Below are positions 25,341-29,017 of a stretch of 29,017 nt of DNA, piece after piece; the stretch's first letter is position 1; each line of letters begins with the position of its first letter. Under the pieces are notes generated by a model. The model ran no database searches and was not told where the DNA came from. It worked only from the letters and a program-made list of their open reading frames with translations. Position numbers and translations under genes: made by a program. The DNA is from HGM10611 sp964384805 (lineage in GTDB: Bacteria > Bacillota_I > Bacilli_A > ML615J-28 > CAG-313), in contig CAYLLO010000015.1 of the NCBI GenBank assembly GCA_964384805.1, positions 1-29,017 on the forward strand. The letters run 5' to 3'.

Positions 25341-25778
25341 TTATTTAACCACTGGGAATGGTTCTGGTTTTTGAGCAGCTTGTTTATGTTCTGGACCAAC
25401 GTATACATATAAACGACGATACATATCATCTCCAAGTTTACCTTTTGGAAGCATTCCTCTTACTGCTTTTTCAACAATCTTTTGAGGTTGTTTTTCAAGC
25501 ATTTCTGTAGCTGTACGCACTTTTAATCCTCCAGGATATCCGCTGTGACGTACATATTCTTTCTTTTGCCATTTAGCTCCTGTTAGAGCAATTTTTTCTG
25601 CATTAACAACAATTACATAATCACCACAATCTACATGAGGAGTAAAGATTGGTTTATGTTTTCCTCTTAATACAGTTGCAACATCCGCAGCCATACGTCC
25701 TAATACTAAATCTTGAGCATCAACAACGTACCACTTACGTTCAATAGTTTCTTTTTTTGCCATAAATGTTGAGCGCAT
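25341..25778 (-). CDS. rplM: Ribosomal protein uL13
   Basis: A 145-residue 50S protein. Landmarks are TIERKWYVVDAQDLVLGRMA, LRGKHKPIFTPHVDCGDYV and GMLPKGKLG. The ATG at 25778 gives MRSTFMAKKET, matching the Bacillus MRTTPMA start, with GGAGG nine bases ahead, so I prefer it to the ATG five codons in. A consensus promoter and a structured leader lie upstream, suggesting feedback control. Confidence 0.98.
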   Translation of the reverse strand: MRSTFMAKKETIERKWYVVDAQDLVLGRMAADVATVLRGKHKPIFTPHVDCGDYVIVVNAEKIALTGAKWQKKEYVRHSGYPGGLKVRTATEMLEKQPQKIVEKAVRGMLPKGKLGDDMYRRLYVYVGPEHKQAAQKPEPFPVVK

Positions 25779-25832
25779 ATTTCATTTCCTCCATAATTTT
25801 TTCAATTAGCTTAAAATTGTTTTAAAGAATGG

Positions 25833-25863
25833 TTGTCCTCTAAAATCAATTACCAGAGGGCAA
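25833..25863 (-). promoter_or_regulatory. Structured leader of rplM (possible L13 leader)
   Basis: In the RNA, UUG-C-CCUCU pairs with AGAGG-A-CAA around a 13-base loop, giving eight pairs with one mismatch, between the promoter and the rplM start. Firmicutes commonly have an L13 leader here. I identify it by position and presence of structure, not by a match to the family consensus. Confidence 0.5.
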
Positions 25864-25896
25864 TGTGGGTTTTCTTTTTCAAAATGTATCATACGT

Positions 25897-25925
25897 ATTA
25901 TACACTAACTACTCATTTTTGTCAA
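25897..25925 (-). promoter_or_regulatory. Consensus promoter of rplM-rpsI
   Basis: Perfect TTGACA (25920-25925), 17-base spacer and perfect TATAAT (25897-25902) on the minus strand. The start near 25890 gives a leader of about 110 bases. It lies directly after the yitT terminator. Confidence 0.92.
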
Positions 25926-25961
25926 ATTATATAGTATATTATTTTTAGTTTCTTAAAACTT

Positions 25962-25993
25962 TTAAAAGAACGGTTAAACAACCGTTCTTTTAA
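25962..25993. terminator. Terminator overlapping the yitT 3' end
   Basis: A perfect 14-bp stem (arm TTAAAAGAACGGTT at 25962-25975, partner 25980-25993) with loop AAAC. On the minus strand the upstream arm encodes the last residues of YitT and the stop lies around the loop. A and T flanks on both sides make it potentially bidirectional, though only metG-yitT transcription is seen to reach it. Confidence 0.8.
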
Positions 25994-26918
25994 TATAATT
26001 TCCACGTAAACTCTTTATTTCAGATACCTCAATAAAAGCTTTTGGGTCATATTTTTCTATATAACTAATATATTCATCCAACTCATACATCGAAAGGACA
26101 ATTTCAATCATTTTTCGTTGTTCCATTGTGTATCCACCTATAACATCATAAATAGTAATACCATGATGAAATTTATCAAGTATCTTAGTTCTTAATTCTT
26201 CTACTTTATCATTACTAGTTATAATTTGTAATTTCACCATTCGATAAGATGTATAAACGTTAGCTACCACAATACTTGAACATATTAATCGTACAATCGT
26301 AAACAATGCTGTTTCTACACTTATTAATGAAGAGCACCCAATGATTATTAAATCAACTATGAAAGAATATTTAGTAAATGAAATATTTTTCTTTACTAGC
26401 AAATAATTTGAAATAACATCCATTCCTCCACTTGATCCTCCCGCTTTTAAACACAAGGAAATTCCATATCCCGAAAGCGCCCCTCCTAAAATAGCAATCA
26501 TCAATCTTGCTCCATTATCAAAAACTAAACCTTCTTCAGTTGTTGTTTTTACAAATTCCAATAACGGATTAAAGCCATTATCAGCTAACGATTGAAAAGA
26601 CGCTACCGCTATCATTTGTAAACCAACCGAAATCAAAGTTAGAATAGCAAATTTTCTGCTAACACCTCTTGTTCCAAATAAAAACAACGGTAAATTAATT
26701 AATCCTATAAAAATACTAACAGTCGGTGTCACTTTACCCCAAATTGCTCTTGAAATCAATTGTGAAATACCGGTAATTCCTCCAGCAAAAAACTCACCTA
26801 AATTAAGCAACCAAACAACCGACGCAGAATAAATCAATGTTCCAATAATAGTTAATAATAATGAATGCCTAGTTCTGCGATCAAAAAAAGCGATTATTTT
26901 TTTCTTAGCCTGTTTCAT
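25974..26918 (-). CDS. YitT family membrane protein with DUF2179 domain
   Basis: A 314-residue protein. After a basic N-terminus (KKKIIAFFDRRTR) there are about five or six hydrophobic segments between 20 and 225. The family sequence GFFAGG-type turn appears as GEFFAGGITGISQL, and LKAGGSSGGMDVISNYL is the second repeat-like motif. The C-terminal cytosolic DUF2179 domain (about 230-305) contains GGYTMEQRKMIEIVLSMYE. Members are common in Firmicutes in several copies and their transport role is unclear. The ATG has AGAGG six bases ahead and lies 19 bases after metG, so the two form an operon. Confidence 0.92.
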   Translation of the reverse strand: MKQAKKKIIAFFDRRTRHSLLLTIIGTLIYSASVVWLLNLGEFFAGGITGISQLISRAIWGKVTPTVSIFIGLINLPLFLFGTRGVSRKFAILTLISVGLQMIAVASFQSLADNGFNPLLEFVKTTTEEGLVFDNGARLMIAILGGALSGYGISLCLKAGGSSGGMDVISNYLLVKKNISFTKYSFIVDLIIIGCSSLISVETALFTIVRLICSSIVVANVYTSYRMVKLQIITSNDKVEELRTKILDKFHHGITIYDVIGGYTMEQRKMIEIVLSMYELDEYISYIEKYDPKAFIEVSEIKSLRGNYIKRTVV

Positions 26919-26937
26919 ATATTCCTCTAAAAATATT

Positions 26938-28878
26938 TTATTTTACAACACTACCATTTTCTAGGTTTTCGATTTCAATCAATTCTAATTTATCTTCATT
27001 TGAGGCACATAATACCATACCAAATGATTCAACTCCTCTAATTTTTACTGGTTTTAAATTAGTAACAACTATTACTTTTTTACCTACCAAGCTTATTGGA
27101 TCATAATATTTCGCAATACCAGATACAATTTGACGCATTTCTTTGCCTATTTGAATTTGAGAAACTAATAACTTTTCAGCATTAGGATGTTTTTGACAAC
27201 TCTTAATTTCTCCCACTTTTAATGATATTTTAGCAAAATCATCTATAGTTATCTCATCAATTATTTCCTCTTTTTTTTCTTCAACAGAACTAGTTTTTAC
27301 TTGAGCTTGAGAATTAAAATATGCCAGTTCTTCAACTAAATCAACACGTTTAAATAATGGTTCCACCCTTTCTAAAACAGGGCTACTATAACTATAACCA
27401 AAAGATAATAAATTTAAATCATCAAACTCTTTCGTTAATCCTAAAGCTAATCGGATTTTTACAGCAACATTAGGCATAATTGGTGCAATCATATCACTAA
27501 CAATTCTTAAAGTTTCAGCCAAATGATACATAACACTTGCCAATTTAGCAGTTCGAGAACTATCTTTTGCTAAAAGCCAAGGTGTAGTTTCATCAATATA
27601 TTTATTAGTTCGCGAAATGATATTATTAATCTTTCCAACCGCATTTTGTAAATGAAATGAATCCATTTCTTGTTTATATTCAACTAAATTAGTATTAATA
27701 ACTTCCTCTAAAGTCCCATCAAAATCAGTATTTTCTAAATCATTTTGTAAAGTTCCTTTAAAATATTTATTAATCATTGAAATAGTACGACTTAATAAAT
27801 TTCCCAAATCATTAGCCAAATCATTATTATAGCGTTCAACAAAACGTTCATAACTGAATAATCCATCATTACCAAGTGGCAATTCTTTAATTAGATAATA
27901 CCTAACAGCATCTACTGAGTATCTTGTGGCCAAATCCATTGGATATACCATATTTCCCTTAGACTTGCTCATTTTACCAGATTTCATCAATATCCAACCA
28001 TGAACATAAAGTTTAAAATTAATCGGAATATTTAATGCCATTAACATAATTGGCCAATACACAGCATGAAATCGTAAAATATCCTTTCCAACCACATGAC
28101 AAATATTGTCATTATTTATCCAATACTTTTGATAGTTTTCATCATTAGCAGAGCCATATCCTAAAGCACTCAAATAATTGAATAAAGCATCAATCCAAAC
28201 ATAAATAACATGTTTAGGATTAGACGAAATTGGAATTCCCCATGTAAATGTTGTTCTACTTACACATAAATCTTCCAATCCTGACTCAATAAAAGAAACA
28301 ACTTCATTGCGACGAGTTTCAGGTTGAATAAAATCAGGATGGCTATTAATATAATCAAGTAAAGGTTTTGCATATTTTTTAAGTCTTAAAAAATAGCTTT
28401 CTTCAGATACACGTGTAGTAGGCTTACCACAATCCGGACAAGTATTACCTTCACCTAATTGACTTTTGGTAAAATATGCTTCACACGAAACACAATAATC
28501 ACCCTCATAATGTCCTAAATAAATATCATCATTAGCCAGTAATTGTTCGAATACTTTTTGAACAATTTCAGTATGTCTAACTTCTGTTGTTCTAATAAAA
28601 TCATCGTATGAAATTTCCAAATCTTTCCAAAGTTGTTTTGTTTCTTCAGCAATGCGGTCAACATGTTCTAATGGAGAAAGGCCATCTTTTTCAGCTGATT
28701 GTTGAATTTTTAAACCATGTTCATCCATTCCTGTTAAATATCTAACATCTTTTCCCATCATTCTTTCAAATCTAGCAAAAGCATCACAAGCTACTGTTGT
28801 ATAAGCATTACCAATATGAACTTTACCACTAGCATAATAAATTGGGGTAGTAATATAACACTTATTTTTATTTTTCAT
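26938..28878 (-). CDS. metG: Methionyl-tRNA synthetase
   Basis: A 646-residue class I synthetase. ITTPIYYASGKVHIGNAY starts the Rossmann fold with HIGN. The zinc knuckle has four cysteines (CVSC and CPDC). KMSKSKGNMVYP is the ATP loop. An anticodon-binding helical domain follows (about 370-520) and a C-terminal EMAP/Trbp111-like tRNA-binding domain ends the protein (about 545-646), as in the dimeric Bacillus type. AAAGGAG lies seven to eight bases before the ATG. No T-box leader is present; the leader is only about 25 bases. The charged product feeds Fmt, encoded elsewhere in this window. Confidence 0.98.
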   Translation of the reverse strand: MKNKNKCYITTPIYYASGKVHIGNAYTTVACDAFARFERMMGKDVRYLTGMDEHGLKIQQSAEKDGLSPLEHVDRIAEETKQLWKDLEISYDDFIRTTEVRHTEIVQKVFEQLLANDDIYLGHYEGDYCVSCEAYFTKSQLGEGNTCPDCGKPTTRVSEESYFLRLKKYAKPLLDYINSHPDFIQPETRRNEVVSFIESGLEDLCVSRTTFTWGIPISSNPKHVIYVWIDALFNYLSALGYGSANDENYQKYWINNDNICHVVGKDILRFHAVYWPIMLMALNIPINFKLYVHGWILMKSGKMSKSKGNMVYPMDLATRYSVDAVRYYLIKELPLGNDGLFSYERFVERYNNDLANDLGNLLSRTISMINKYFKGTLQNDLENTDFDGTLEEVINTNLVEYKQEMDSFHLQNAVGKINNIISRTNKYIDETTPWLLAKDSSRTAKLASVMYHLAETLRIVSDMIAPIMPNVAVKIRLALGLTKEFDDLNLLSFGYSYSSPVLERVEPLFKRVDLVEELAYFNSQAQVKTSSVEEKKEEIIDEITIDDFAKISLKVGEIKSCQKHPNAEKLLVSQIQIGKEMRQIVSGIAKYYDPISLVGKKVIVVTNLKPVKIRGVESFGMVLCASNEDKLELIEIENLENGSVVK

Positions 28879-28907
28879 AAGTATATCTCCTTTATAACTT
28901 CCAATTA

Positions 28908-28936
28908 ATTATACTATATATTGACGAAAATTGCAA
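28908..28936 (-). promoter_or_regulatory. Promoter of metG-yitT
   Basis: Minus-strand TTGCAA (28931-28936), 17-base spacer, TATAAT (28908-28913). The start would be near 28900, about 22 bases before the metG ATG. The bases from 28937 to the window end hold no gene I can support. Confidence 0.82.
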
Positions 28937-29017
28937 TAAAAACTATGTTTTTATTTTCATAAGTCTGATTGTTTTGTGATATATTCAAAATAGTAGTTTT
29001 ATGAAATTTACAAAATA

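Noticed and set aside
28921..28949. Plus-strand TTGACG, 17 bases, TATGTT, suggesting a divergent promoter at the right edge
   Set aside because: The -10 matches only four of six bases, the DNA is very AT-rich, and no supported gene follows before the window ends.

Overview
The window suggests a low-GC Gram-positive (Firmicutes) chromosome. The gene content and protein details resemble the Erysipelotrichia/Coprobacillaceae side of the group, for example a mollicute-like sequence near the RpoB C-terminus and an AT-rich, A/T-ending codon style. That assignment is my inference. Nearly every gene lies on the minus strand, so transcription runs from high to low coordinates. The only convincing plus-strand gene is a lipoprotein at 19317-20591.

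Region 1 (1-1772) is visibly more GC-rich than the rest and looks like the end of an integrated mobile element. It holds a soluble GHKL sensor kinase, a LytTR response regulator, and a broken tail-coding sequence (1498-1772). That tail continues in frame from the stop codon of the resident rlmD gene, which marks rlmD's 3' end as the insertion point. Region 2 (1773-8175) is a compact operon in transcription order priA-fmt-pgpA-sdaA-rlmD, with an extended -10 promoter at about 8198-8206. Its PriA has lost the helicase motifs but keeps all eight zinc cysteines. Region 3 (8310-16021) is rpoB-rpoC with its own promoter (16082-16110) and terminator (8279-8306).

Region 4 (16188-19216) is rplK-rplA-rplJ-rplL followed by an rsmC-like methyltransferase. 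It carries two look-alike RNA hairpins that fit L1 operators, an L10 leader, and a terminator/attenuator after rplL. Region 5 (19317-20627) is a von Willebrand A lipoprotein gene facing the other way, which splits the usual nusG-rplK junction. It shares a bidirectional terminator with nusG. Region 6 (20622-24797) is cysS-mrnC-rlmB-sigH-like-rpmG-secE-nusG, with a promoter inside it ahead of rpmG. Region 7 (24844-25925) is rplM-rpsI with its own consensus promoter and terminator. Region 8 (25962-28936) is metG-yitT with its own promoter and terminator.

Most of the window is translation, transcription and ribosome maturation machinery: RNA polymerase core, ribosomal proteins, two aminoacyl-tRNA synthetases, initiator-tRNA formylation, and four rRNA-processing or modifying enzymes. 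I saw no tRNA, rRNA, CRISPR array or insertion sequence, and no gap over 300 bases without a gene. The points most worth following up are the ATPase-motif-less PriA at the normal priA locus, the rlmD/mobile-element junction, the paired L1 operators, the intruding lipoprotein, and departures from consensus in RpoB, RpoC and SecE.
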